From assembly GCA_963826505.1 (NCBI GenBank), contig CAWGXG010000008.1:1302001-1366000 (forward strand): a DNA stretch of 64,000 bases, read 5' to 3'. Numbering within the stretch: position 1 is the first letter of the stretch; the number at the start of each line of letters is the position of its first letter. The notes under the pieces are model-generated. The model was not told the DNA's origin. It ran no database searches and saw only the letters and a list, made by a program, of their open reading frames with translations. This DNA is from CAWGXG01 sp963826505. GTDB lineage: Bacteria > Chloroflexota > Anaerolineae > Aggregatilineales > Aggregatilineaceae. Below are positions 34,375-42,709 of this stretch, in pieces. A program made the translations under genes and the position numbers.

Positions 34375-34454
34375 CGCCCGCGCTCCGGGCAAAGCCGCAC
34401 GCCGCCTGCCGACCGCTGGCGTGCCCGGCGCGCCAAATCAGTGGAGATAACGCT

Positions 34455-34640
34455 GTGCGTGTATTCATCACCGGCGCTGGCGGGTTCGTCGGCGGCCATC
34501 TCGTCGACCATCTGCTCGGCCTGCCCAACCTGGAACTGTACGCGGGTGTGCTTATTCCTCCGGGAAACAATCCCCGGCTGGACAGGCGCCCCGTGATTTC
34601 AGCAGCAATGCGACCTGCGCGATCCGGCGGCGGTGCGTGA
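34455..34640 (+). CDS. rmd: N-terminal fragment of GDP-6-deoxy-4-keto-mannose reductase-like SDR
   Basis: Begins with the NAD(P)-binding Rossmann motif MRVFITGAGGFVGGHLVDHLL at GTG 34455, which follows GGAGATAA. After RRPVI the frame degenerates to SAAMRPARSGGGA and stops. Removing one T from the TTT at 34597-34599 gives VIQQQCDLRDPAAVREVV, continuing directly into the next entry. The two pieces are one extended short-chain dehydrogenase gene, 34455-35418. Confidence 0.8.
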   Translation: MRVFITGAGGFVGGHLVDHLLGLPNLELYAGVLIPPGNNPRLDRRPVISAAMRPARSGGGA

Positions 34641-35418
34641 GGTCGTAGCTGCGGTGAAGCCCGATCTGGTTTTCCACCTGGCCGCGATGGCGGAGGTCAA
34701 GCGCTCGTTCGACGCACCCTGGGAAACACTCGCTAACAATATCGGCGCGCAGGTCCATCTGTTGGAAGCGCTCCGTGAGACCATGCCCCAGGCTCGCGTG
34801 TTGATCGTCAGTTCGGCAGAGATTTACGGGTCGGCGGGCGGCGTTCTGGATGAAGATGTCGCTTTTGCGCCGACTAACCCGTACAGCGTCAGCAAAGTGG
34901 CGCAGGATATGCTCGGCCTGCAATACTATCTGGCGTATAACATGCCGATCATCCGCGCCCGCCCCTTCAACCACCTGGGACCGGGCCAGGCCAGAGGCTT
35001 CGCCGCCTCGGATTTTGCCAGCCAGATCGCCGCTATCGAAGCGGGGCAGCATCCACCCGTGATGTACGTGGGCAATCTCAACGCCGAGCGTGATTTCACC
35101 GATGTACGCGATGTCGTGCGCGCCTATTACCTGATGCTGACCCAGGGTGATCCCGGCGCGGTCTATCACGTGTGCAGCGGCCAGGGTCACAGCATCCAGG
35201 AAGTGCTCGATTTGCTGCTCAGCATGAGCTCGGTTCAGATCGAAGTGCGTCAGGACCCTGCGCGGATGCGTCCTGTGGACGTGACGAGCCGCGTGGGCGA
35301 TGCCTCCCGGCTGCGCGCGCGTACCGGCTGGGAACCCGTTATTCCCCTCGAAGAGAGTTTGCGCGATATTCTAGGTGACTGGCGGCAGCGCGTGAATCGT
35401 GCGCCAGAGTCCCGCTAG
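34633..35418 (+). CDS. rmd: GDP-6-deoxy-4-keto-mannose reductase-like SDR, main part
   Basis: The frame is open from 34597; the GTG at 34633 is only the first possible start codon in it. Extended SDR motifs: PDLVFHLAAMAEV, VSSAEIYG (catalytic Ser), NPYSVSKVAQD (Tyr-x3-Lys), RPFNHLGPGQ, and FTDVRDVVRAY near the C-terminus. The family includes GDP-4-keto-6-deoxy-mannose reductases that make GDP-D-rhamnose. gmd begins 20 bases downstream and produces exactly the needed 4-keto intermediate, which supports the assignment; other NDP-sugar reductases or epimerases remain possible. Confidence 0.82.
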   Translation: MREVVAAVKPDLVFHLAAMAEVKRSFDAPWETLANNIGAQVHLLEALRETMPQARVLIVSSAEIYGSAGGVLDEDVAFAPTNPYSVSKVAQDMLGLQYYLAYNMPIIRARPFNHLGPGQARGFAASDFASQIAAIEAGQHPPVMYVGNLNAERDFTDVRDVVRAYYLMLTQGDPGAVYHVCSGQGHSIQEVLDLLLSMSSVQIEVRQDPARMRPVDVTSRVGDASRLRARTGWEPVIPLEESLRDILGDWRQRVNRAPESR

Positions 35419-35438
35419 CAAGCCAGAACGGAGTTGGA

Positions 35439-36416
35439 ATGGAACCACGTGCGCTAATCACCGGGATCACAGGCCAGGACGGCTCATACCTGGCCGAGTT
35501 CTTGTTGGAGCAAGGTTACGAGGTGTACGGCATCGTGCGCCGGACAAGCACCGTCAATTTTAGCCGCATCGAGCACATTCAGGACCGGCTGCACCTCATC
35601 CCCGCCGACATGCTCGATCAAACCTCGCTGCAGCTCGCCCTGCAAGAATGCGAGCCACGCGAAGTATACAATCTGGCCGCGCAGAGCTTCGTACAGACGT
35701 CGTGGACGCAGCCCGTGTTCACCGGGGACGTGACCGCGCTGGGCGTGACCCGGCTGCTCGACGCGATCCGCCATGTCAATCCGGAAATCCGTTTCTATCA
35801 GGCGTCCAGCAGCGAGATGTTCGGGAAAGTGCGCGAAGTTCCCCAGCGCGAAAGCACGCCCTTTTACCCGCGCAGCCCGTACGGCGTGGCGAAAGTCTAC
35901 GGACACTGGATCACCATTAATTACCGCGAAAGCTACGGTATGCACGCCACCAGCGGGATTTTGTTCAACCACGAAAGCCCGCGCCGCGGCTTGGAATTCG
36001 TCACGCGCAAAGTGACCTACAACGTCGCGCGCATCAAACTCGGTCTGGCGAGCGAACTGCGTCTGGGCAATCTCGACGCGCGCCGCGACTGGGGCTTTGC
36101 GGGCGACTACGTGCGCGCTATGTGGCTCATGCTTCAGCAGGACAAACCGGACGATTACGTAGTTTCCACTGGTGAAACGCACGCTGTGGAAGAACTGGTT
36201 TCGGTGGCGTTTGACTACGTCGGGCTGGATTGGCACGATTACGTGGTGCAGGACCCGCGCTTCATGCGTCCCGCCGAAGTCGATTTGCTCGTCGGCGACG
36301 CGGGAAAAGCCGGGCGCGTACTCGGCTGGGAACCGCGTGTCAGCTTTTCCGAGCTGATCCACATGATGCTCGACGCCGATCTGGCGCTGCTGCAATCGGG
36401 CCGTTCGGCCAAGTAA
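35439..36416 (+). CDS. gmd: GDP-mannose 4,6-dehydratase
   Basis: Converts GDP-mannose to GDP-4-keto-6-deoxy-mannose, the branch point to GDP-rhamnose, GDP-fucose and related deoxy sugars. 325 residues. NADP-binding site ALITGITGQDGSYLAEFLLE; the signature RRTSTVNFSRIEHI; catalytic Thr/Ser region ASSSEMFGKV; YGVAKVYGHW (Tyr-x3-Lys); NHESPRRGLEFVTRKVT; and RDWGFAGDYVRAMW. ATG 35439 follows GGAGT. With the preceding reductase it forms a two-gene sugar-nucleotide pathway, probably feeding cell-surface glycans made by the glycosyltransferases at 40.4-42.6 kb. Confidence 0.95.
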   Translation: MEPRALITGITGQDGSYLAEFLLEQGYEVYGIVRRTSTVNFSRIEHIQDRLHLIPADMLDQTSLQLALQECEPREVYNLAAQSFVQTSWTQPVFTGDVTALGVTRLLDAIRHVNPEIRFYQASSSEMFGKVREVPQRESTPFYPRSPYGVAKVYGHWITINYRESYGMHATSGILFNHESPRRGLEFVTRKVTYNVARIKLGLASELRLGNLDARRDWGFAGDYVRAMWLMLQQDKPDDYVVSTGETHAVEELVSVAFDYVGLDWHDYVVQDPRFMRPAEVDLLVGDAGKAGRVLGWEPRVSFSELIHMMLDADLALLQSGRSAK

Positions 36417-36486
36417 CCACCGTCGCACACCAGCCGGGGCGCAGGCGATCACGCTGCTCGCCCCGGCCAGATCACAGGCTCGGGCT

Positions 36487-37290
36487 ATGACACTCATCGA
36501 CACTCACGTCCATCTCGACTTCGACGCCTACGACGACGCCCGCGACACCATCGTCAGCGAGGCCGCCGACAATGGTGTAACCCGCCTGGTCAATCCCGGC
36601 ACGGATCTGTCGCGCTCGCGCGCCGCCGTAGCGCTGGCCGCCAGATACCCGGGCGTGTACGCGGCGGTGGGCATTCATCCCAACAGCACGGCAGATTTTT
36701 CGGAGGAAATGCTGGCCGAGGTACGCGCGCTGGCGGGGCAACCGAAGGTCGTGGCGATCGGCGAGATCGGCCTGGATTACTACTGGGACGATTCGCCAAA
36801 AGACATGCAGCGGCGCGCCCTGGAAGCCCAACTCGCACTCGCGGCAGAACTCGAACTCCCGGTCATCATCCACAACCGACAGGCCAGCGACGACGTGATC
36901 GCCGTGCTCGGCGCATGGGTCTCCACGCTGCCGCCTGCCCTGCGCAGTCACCCAGGCGTGCTGCATTCGTTTTCCGCACCGCTAGAGATCGCCCAGCAAG
37001 CGCTGATGTTGGGATTCTACATCGGCTTCACCGGGCCAGTGACCTTCAAGAACGCCGACGACCTGCGCCACGTCGCGGCTCAGGTGCCGCTGGATCGCAC
37101 CCTAGTCGAGACGGACGGCCCCTTTCTGACCCCCGAACCGTATCGGGGCCGTCGCCCCAACCGCCCTGCCTATGTGCGCTTTGTGGCCGAACGTCTGGCA
37201 GCGCTGCACAGACTGCCGGACGAAGAATTCTTCACGCAGACCACGGCCAACGCCGAACAACTCTTTGCGCTGCCCCCGGAAAAACCGTAA
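36487..37290 (+). CDS. TatD-family metal-dependent DNase
   Basis: 267 residues, amidohydrolase-like TIM barrel. Metal ligands appear in order: LIDTHVHLDFD, GEIGLDYYWDD (Glu), VIIHNRQA (His), GVLHSFS (His) and VETDGPFLTPEP (Asp). TatD proteins degrade DNA 3'-5' and some process D-amino-acyl tRNA. The C-terminus has the usual TTANAEQLFALP. ATG 36487 lies 70 bases after gmd. No functional link to gmd is obvious. Confidence 0.92.
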   Translation: MTLIDTHVHLDFDAYDDARDTIVSEAADNGVTRLVNPGTDLSRSRAAVALAARYPGVYAAVGIHPNSTADFSEEMLAEVRALAGQPKVVAIGEIGLDYYWDDSPKDMQRRALEAQLALAAELELPVIIHNRQASDDVIAVLGAWVSTLPPALRSHPGVLHSFSAPLEIAQQALMLGFYIGFTGPVTFKNADDLRHVAAQVPLDRTLVETDGPFLTPEPYRGRRPNRPAYVRFVAERLAALHRLPDEEFFTQTTANAEQLFALPPEKP

Positions 37291-37426
37291 ACCGGCGTAG
37301 CCGCAGCGCCCAGCTTTCGTATACAATCGTCCTTACAGGATTGCGCACAGCCGGGCTGGCCCCGACTGCCTCGCCAGCCTGTCCATGAGACGGCGTAATC
37401 TTTCTCCCCCAAAAGAGGTTTTGCCG

Positions 37427-39280
37427 ATGCACAGTATTCGTCACGACCGCAGCCTGTTCGCTTTGATCCTATACGCGCTGCTGATTGTCGTCCTGGCCGC
37501 GCCTGCCGCCGCGCCCACAGCCGCCCAATCCGACACTCGCGTGTCGCGCCCCGGTGAATACCAGGGCTATTCCGAAATGCTGTACGATGGCTGGGTGCGC
37601 ACGTCGCAATACGTAGCAGTGCGCGACGGCACCCGTCTGGCGGTTGACATCTTCCGACCGACTCTGAAAGGTGCCGTTGTGGAAGACCCGCTGCCTGTCA
37701 TCTGGACTCACGACCGCTATCATCGCGCCAACCTCGACGAAAACGGCAACGTCGTGTCGTTGGTGGACAGGACGCCCGGTCTGGCGACGATCATTGAATA
37801 TGGCTATGTGGTCGGCGTGGTCGATGTGCGCGGCGGCGGAGCCTCCTTCGGCACGCGGCGCGGTGAATTCTCGCCTGAAGAAACCCGCGACGCCTACGAC
37901 ATGACCGAATGGTTCGCCGCCCAACCCTGGAGCACCGGCAATATCGGCATGTTTGGCCTGTCCTACCTGGCCATCACCCAGTACATGGCCGCCAGTACAC
38001 AACCGCCCCACCTCAAGGCGATCTTCCCGATGATGGCCATGTTCGATATGTACGGCTTCGTCTACCCGAACGGCGTCTTCCACCAGAATTTCGTCTACAC
38101 CTGGGGCGCGGGCAACATCCTGCTGGACAAAGTGCGCGCCGCCGCTCCTGTGGACGATGACCCGAACGGCGTGTTGCTGCACCAAGCGATGGCCGAGCAC
38201 AAGGATAACTGGAATATCTACACGATCGCCTCGGAGTCGCCCTTCCGCGATTCCATCGGCCCGGAAGATACGCCGATCTATTCCGTGTTCAGCCCGTCCA
38301 CCTATCTCGATCAGATTAACGCGTCCGGAGTGGCGATTTACACGCTGGCCGGGTGGTACGACATGTACCCGCGCGATGCGCTGGAGTGGTTCAACAACCT
38401 AACGGTGCCGCAAAAACTGCTGATCACGCCCTGGTCACACAACGGCACGGGCGGATTCGATATCATCGCGGAGCATCTGCGCTGGTTCGATTATTGGCTC
38501 AAAGGCATTGATAACGGCATCATGGACGAACCGCCGATTACCTATATCGTGATGGGCGCCAGTGGGGATCGGCTATGGCGCACGGCGGATTCGTGGCCGC
38601 TGCCGGAAGCGGTTTCCACGCCGTTTTACCTGGACGCGGGCCCATCTGGCAGCGCGCGGTCGGTGAACGATAGGCTGCTTAGCCAGACCACCCCTGCGGA
38701 CGCCGCCCAGGATGATTTCACGGTCGACTATTCCGCCACAACCGGCATGACGACACGCTGGACTGACGGCTATGGCGGCGGATTCGGCTATTCCGATATG
38801 GCGTCCAACGATGCGAAGGGTATGACCTATACCACCCCGCCACTTGAGGCGGATATGGAAGTTGTGGGCAGCCCGATCGCGGACCTGTGGGTCAGCGTCA
38901 ACGCCACCGACGCGGACGTGATCGTCTATCTGGAGGAAATCGATCCGCGCGGCCATTCAGTCTACATCAGCGAAGGCGTGATGCGCGCTTCATACCGCGC
39001 GTTGAGCGACGCGCCTTTCAACACCTTCGGCCTGCCCTATCACAGCGGACTGCAGGCCGATGTCGCCCCGCTGACGCCCGGCGAGCCGGTGGAGTTGACC
39101 TTCGATCTGCTGCCAACGGGCAACGTCTTCAACGCCGGGAACCGCCTGCGGATCACGATCCAGGGCGCGGACAAAGACACCTACGGCACGCCGCAGCAGA
39201 CGCCGCCGCCCGTAATCAGCGTGTACCGCGGTGCGGACCATGCGTCTTATATCGATCTGCCGCTCATTCCGGCGCAATAA
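37427..39280 (+). CDS. Exported S15-family (X-Pro dipeptidyl-peptidase/CocE) hydrolase
   Basis: 617 residues. A signal peptide (LFALILYALLIVVLAAPAAA) is followed by an alpha/beta-hydrolase domain of the CocE/NonD type. Early motif VAVRDGTRLAVDIFRPT; nucleophile Ser in NIGMFGLSYLAITQY; catalytic Asp in YTLAGWYDMYPRDAL; His in TPWSHNGTG. A beta-jellyroll C-terminal domain (about 430-610) follows. The family cleaves X-Pro dipeptides, acylases or esters; the substrate is unknown and acts outside the cell. The start at ATG 37427 gives the signal peptide directly; an in-frame ATG at 37385 adds 14 residues. Confidence 0.88.
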   Translation: MHSIRHDRSLFALILYALLIVVLAAPAAAPTAAQSDTRVSRPGEYQGYSEMLYDGWVRTSQYVAVRDGTRLAVDIFRPTLKGAVVEDPLPVIWTHDRYHRANLDENGNVVSLVDRTPGLATIIEYGYVVGVVDVRGGGASFGTRRGEFSPEETRDAYDMTEWFAAQPWSTGNIGMFGLSYLAITQYMAASTQPPHLKAIFPMMAMFDMYGFVYPNGVFHQNFVYTWGAGNILLDKVRAAAPVDDDPNGVLLHQAMAEHKDNWNIYTIASESPFRDSIGPEDTPIYSVFSPSTYLDQINASGVAIYTLAGWYDMYPRDALEWFNNLTVPQKLLITPWSHNGTGGFDIIAEHLRWFDYWLKGIDNGIMDEPPITYIVMGASGDRLWRTADSWPLPEAVSTPFYLDAGPSGSARSVNDRLLSQTTPADAAQDDFTVDYSATTGMTTRWTDGYGGGFGYSDMASNDAKGMTYTTPPLEADMEVVGSPIADLWVSVNATDADVIVYLEEIDPRGHSVYISEGVMRASYRALSDAPFNTFGLPYHSGLQADVAPLTPGEPVELTFDLLPTGNVFNAGNRLRITIQGADKDTYGTPQQTPPPVISVYRGADHASYIDLPLIPAQ

Positions 39281-39303
39281 CCGTCGTTCGATGCTCGATA
39301 CGC

Positions 39304-39338
39304 AAAAAAGACCGCCCCCGGCGTGATCCGAGGGCGGC
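39304..39338 (-). terminator. Terminator of the minus-strand repeat-protein gene
   Basis: On the minus strand GCCGCCCT...GGGCGG forms a stem (CCGCCC 39312-39317 with GGGCGG 39332-39337) followed by TTTTTT at 39304-39309. It also lies 32 bases after the convergent S15 gene. Confidence 0.75.
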
Positions 39339-39374
39339 TAGTTATGCGGCTGTGCTGGTTTGTCCGATAGTGAA

Positions 39375-40169
39375 CTAAACGCCGCCACCCATCCGGTTGC
39401 CGAAGCGGTCGCCCATGCGCCCGCCGCGCTGGTTGTTGATCCGCGGCAGGAGGCGCAGCGGAGCATCAAAACGAGTCGTCAGGCGGTCGTGCAGACCAGC
39501 GAGCAGTGTATCGGCGCTTTCCTGGGTCAGCTTGCCATCGGCGACCATCTGGTTCACTTCGTCGGTGATGCTCGTCTCGGCTTGCGCGATGATGGCGTCG
39601 GCGTCCAGGCCGTAATTCTCAGCGATGTCGCGCAGTGACGGAGGCGTCAGCGCATCGCGCATAATCTCGCTCGGCTCAACTCCGGCCATGTCGGCCAGCA
39701 CGCCGATCAGGCTGTTGTCGATCTGGTTCTGCAGGCGGTCGCGAATTTCATTGCGAAGGGTTCCCTGGGCAGGCAGCGCGGTGTTGAAGGCGCGGTCCAG
39801 GGCATCGTCCAGGTTGGCGAGCGCGGTGTCGGCGGCTTCCTGCGTGATGTTGCCATCTGCCAGTGCCTGCTCGACTTCAGCAGTCAAGGCAGCTTTGGCA
39901 GCGTCGCTCACGGTCTGGGGATCCACACCCTGTGCCTGGAGCAGCTCAGCCAATGTCGAACCGTCCGCAACTCCCGCGATCACATCGGCGCGCGTCAGAT
40001 CGGTCATATCCTGAACGGCCGTCATCACTGCCGCGAGCACCCGCTCACGCGCGGCTGGAACACGCGGGCGCGCATTGTCTGGCCCTTGTGCCGCGGCCAT
40101 GCCTACAGCACCCAAAGCGATCGCAACGACAAGCACGACTGCACCGGTTCGCATCATCCATGTTTTCAT
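39375..40169 (-). CDS. Secreted two-repeat helical protein of unknown function
   Basis: 264 residues. Signal peptide (MKTWMMRTGAVVLVVAIALG, cleavage near AAAQ). Two similar segments of about 80 residues (near 55-133 and 153-238), each with a helix ending in ADG-(N/K)-(I/L)-TQE-(A/S)-ADT-LLA/ALANL, a pattern seen in DUF2680-like secreted proteins. The C-terminus is Gly/Arg/Met-rich (NNQRGGRMGDRFGNRMGGG). No catalytic motif. It may be a structural or metal-binding exported protein. It has its own terminator. Confidence 0.75.
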   Translation of the reverse strand: MKTWMMRTGAVVLVVAIALGAVGMAAAQGPDNARPRVPAARERVLAAVMTAVQDMTDLTRADVIAGVADGSTLAELLQAQGVDPQTVSDAAKAALTAEVEQALADGNITQEAADTALANLDDALDRAFNTALPAQGTLRNEIRDRLQNQIDNSLIGVLADMAGVEPSEIMRDALTPPSLRDIAENYGLDADAIIAQAETSITDEVNQMVADGKLTQESADTLLAGLHDRLTTRFDAPLRLLPRINNQRGGRMGDRFGNRMGGGV

Positions 40170-40427
40170 TTCACTGTCTCCTTAGTTGTTCTGCGTTCTG
40201 AGTGATCCGCCGCTCAAGGCTGCGCTGCCCCCTCAACTGGTGTGCAGCGCCCGCATGCTATGGCGACCTCATCACTGTGCGTTGGAATGATTTCATTATC
40301 TGGGCAAGTTGTAACGTTTGTATGATCCGACTTCGAGAATTCTGTAAATTGTTGGTAAAATCACAGCACGTCCACCCGCCGCGGGCAACTGCAACCCGCT
40401 CGCCAGATTGGATCGCCGCTACGCCCG

Positions 40428-40673
40428 ATGATTGATACACAATCGCCCGACCTGTCCGTCCTCATTGTCAATTGGAACGTGCGCGATCTATTGGGTGCGT
40501 GCCTGGACAGCATCGCCGCCGGGCCGGTGACGCTCGTCGCAGCCGATGGTTCCGAGCGCGGCGGATCCGGTCCGTGCGTTGAAGTGATCGTCGTCGATTC
40601 GGCCAGCACGGACGGCAGCGCCGCCTGGATCGCGCGAGCATTATGCCTGGGTCCGGCTGCTGGCAGAGACTGA
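40428..40673 (+). CDS. N-terminal fragment of GT2 glycosyltransferase
   Basis: MIDTQSPDLSVLIVNWNVRDLLGACLDSI is a typical family 2 start, followed by VEVIVVDSASTDGSAAWIA. The frame then reads RALCLGPAAGRD and stops at 40673. One extra base at about 40635 explains this; the neighbouring frame continues EHYAWVRLLAETENVGFT without interruption. With the next entry it forms one gene, 40428-41433. Confidence 0.82.
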   Translation: MIDTQSPDLSVLIVNWNVRDLLGACLDSIAAGPVTLVAADGSERGGSGPCVEVIVVDSASTDGSAAWIARALCLGPAAGRD

Positions 40674-40707
40674 GAACGTTGGCTTCACACGCGGCAACAA
40701 TCGCGCA

Positions 40708-41433
40708 TTGGAGGCGGCATGCGGTCGCCACCTGCTGCTGCTCAATCCTGACACAGTCGTTCACGGTGACGCGCTCCCGCGCTTGATCGCCGCGTTGGAT
40801 GATAACCCTGCCGTGGGTATCGTCGGGCCGCGCGTGCTCAACGCCGACGGCACCACCCAGTCCACCCGGCGGCGCTTCCCGACCGCGCTCACGGCGCTCT
40901 TCGAGAGCACGTGGCTCCAGGGCTACGCGCCGCGCCGCGTGCTCGATCATTTCTACGTCGCCGACCAGCCCGACGACGGCACGTATGAGGTGGATTGGGT
41001 ACAGGGCTGCGCGTTGATGGCGCGCCGGGAAGTCTACAACCAGATCGGCGGGCTGGATACGGGCTATGTGATGTTTTCCGAGGAACTGGACTGGTGTCGC
41101 CGCGCCAAAGAAGCGGGCTGGCACGTGCTCTATCTGGGGGGCGCGACTATCACGCACTACGGCGGCCAAAGTACCGATCAGGTTGTAACGCGTAAGCATA
41201 TCTATTTTCAGCAAAGCAAAATCCGCTATTTCCGCAAATTCCATGGGCGCGGGTTTGCCCTTGCGCTGCGAGTGTTCTTACTGTTAAGCTACTGTTCCCA
41301 GGTCGCGGTGGAGGCGGGCAAATGGCTCCTCGGCTCCCAGCGCGATCTGCGCGGGGCGCGAATCCGCACCTATCTCACTGTCATTGGCGCGCTGGCTGGC
41401 CTTCAGCCGACAACGGGCGCGTCTTCAGACTGA
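40708..41433 (+). CDS. GT2 (rhamnosyltransferase-like) glycosyltransferase, main part
   Basis: The frame is open from 40636, reading EHYAWVRLLAETENVGFTRGNN before the first ATG at 40708. Family 2 motifs: LLLNPDTVV with the DxD-like Asp-Thr, VGIVGPRVLNADGTTQ, VDWVQGCALMARREVY and GYVMFSEELDWCRRAKEAGW. The C-terminus has basic and hydrophobic residues (FALALRVFLLLSYCSQ) that may anchor it to the membrane. Similar proteins are called rhamnosyltransferases, which would fit the gmd/rmd genes 5 kb away; acceptor and sugar are unproven. Confidence 0.85.
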   Translation: MEAACGRHLLLLNPDTVVHGDALPRLIAALDDNPAVGIVGPRVLNADGTTQSTRRRFPTALTALFESTWLQGYAPRRVLDHFYVADQPDDGTYEVDWVQGCALMARREVYNQIGGLDTGYVMFSEELDWCRRAKEAGWHVLYLGGATITHYGGQSTDQVVTRKHIYFQQSKIRYFRKFHGRGFALALRVFLLLSYCSQVAVEAGKWLLGSQRDLRGARIRTYLTVIGALAGLQPTTGASSD

Positions 41434-41448
41434 GCGAGCAAACGACTG

Positions 41449-42603
41449 ATGCGAATCGGACAGATCACGGGGGAATATCCCCCCATGCAAGGCGGCGTAG
41501 GGGCGTTCACCCGAGAGCTGTCGCGGGCACTCATCGCACGCGGTCACGAGCTGTTCGTGTTTACCGATCATCAGGCCAACGGCGAGCGCGATCACGGTCC
41601 AATTCATGTCACGGCGGATGCGCACAGTTGGGGCTGGGGCACGCTCAGCCGCATCCGGCGCTGGGCGACGGCCCAACGGCTCGACGTAGTCAACATCCAA
41701 TATCAAGCGGCGGCTTTCAACATGGCAGCCTTCATCCACATCGTGCCCATGCGTCTCGACAACATGCGCGTGGTGACGACCTTCCACGATCTGCTCGTGC
41801 CGTATCTGTTTCCCAAAGCCGGACCACTGCGCTACCAGGCCGTGCTGACTCTGGCGCGCAGCAGTGACGGCGTGATCGTTACGAACTACGCTGACCAGGA
41901 ACGGCTCGTTGCAGAGAAATCGATCGCCAGTCTGCGGCACATTCCAATTGGCTCAAACGTCGTTCCGTGTCTCGCGTCCGATTACAACCGGTCAGTGTGG
42001 CGGGCCGCCCTTGGCTTCCAGCCAACGGACACCGTCGTGGGCTACTTCGGGTTTCTGCACGCCATGAAAGGGATCGATACGCTGCTCCAGGCTGTCCGCA
42101 TCGCACGCAACAATCACTTGCCGGTCAAGCTGCTGATGATCGGCGGGCGCACCGGCTCCAGCGACCCGGCCAATATCATCTTCGCGCGCGAAGTCGATCA
42201 GATGGTCGAAGATCTCGACCTGACCGAACACATCCGTTGGACTGGTTTCGTGGATAGTGCCACCGTTAGCGGGCATCTCGTTGCCGCCGACATGATCGCC
42301 CTGCCCTTCCGAGACGGCGTCTCATTCCGCCGTGGCAGTCTGATGGCGGCCCTGGCACACGGCTGCCCGATCATCACCACGCATCCGGATACCCATTTGC
42401 CCGATCTGGTCGAAGACTACCACTGCCGGCTGATCGCCCCCGATTCCCCGACCGCGCTTAGCATCGCCATTGAAGATCTGGCGGACAATCCCGCGTTGCG
42501 TGCCGAGATGGGCCGTCACGCCCGCGAGTTAGCCGATCAGTTCACCTGGGACAAAATCGCCGCGCGCACAGCCGACTTTTTCGCGGAGTTGGTGGAGACG
42601 TAG
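41449..42603 (+). CDS. GT4-family glycosyltransferase
   Basis: 384 residues, GT-B fold. N-terminal domain MRIGQITGEYPPMQGGVGAFTRELSRALIARGHEL with the nucleotide-sugar glycine loop. C-terminal GT1/GT4 domain with VGYFGFLHAMKGIDTLLQAV, KLLMIGGRTG, IRWTGFVDSATVSGHL, and the acidic-donor region LPFRDGVSFRRGSLMAALAHGCPII (the E-x7-E motif is degenerate). ATG 41449 lies 15 bases after the GT2 stop, so the two are co-transcribed and likely act on the same surface glycan. Confidence 0.9.
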   Translation: MRIGQITGEYPPMQGGVGAFTRELSRALIARGHELFVFTDHQANGERDHGPIHVTADAHSWGWGTLSRIRRWATAQRLDVVNIQYQAAAFNMAAFIHIVPMRLDNMRVVTTFHDLLVPYLFPKAGPLRYQAVLTLARSSDGVIVTNYADQERLVAEKSIASLRHIPIGSNVVPCLASDYNRSVWRAALGFQPTDTVVGYFGFLHAMKGIDTLLQAVRIARNNHLPVKLLMIGGRTGSSDPANIIFAREVDQMVEDLDLTEHIRWTGFVDSATVSGHLVAADMIALPFRDGVSFRRGSLMAALAHGCPIITTHPDTHLPDLVEDYHCRLIAPDSPTALSIAIEDLADNPALRAEMGRHARELADQFTWDKIAARTADFFAELVET

Positions 42604-42634
42604 CACAACCACGCCTTCCCCCATGTCAGATAAT

Positions 42635-42668
42635 GCAGACGGGCGGCCCATCGGGGTCGCCCGTCTGC
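42635..42668. terminator. Hairpin between convergent genes
   Basis: Perfect 11-bp stem GCAGACGGGCG (42635-42645) with CGCCCGTCTGC (42658-42668), 12-base loop, between the GT4 stop and the MFS stop. T-runs are weak on both sides. Confidence 0.65.
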
Positions 42669-42709
42669 GTGTTCACAAGCGGAGAAAACGCCGTGAAGCC
42701 GTCCGGAAC

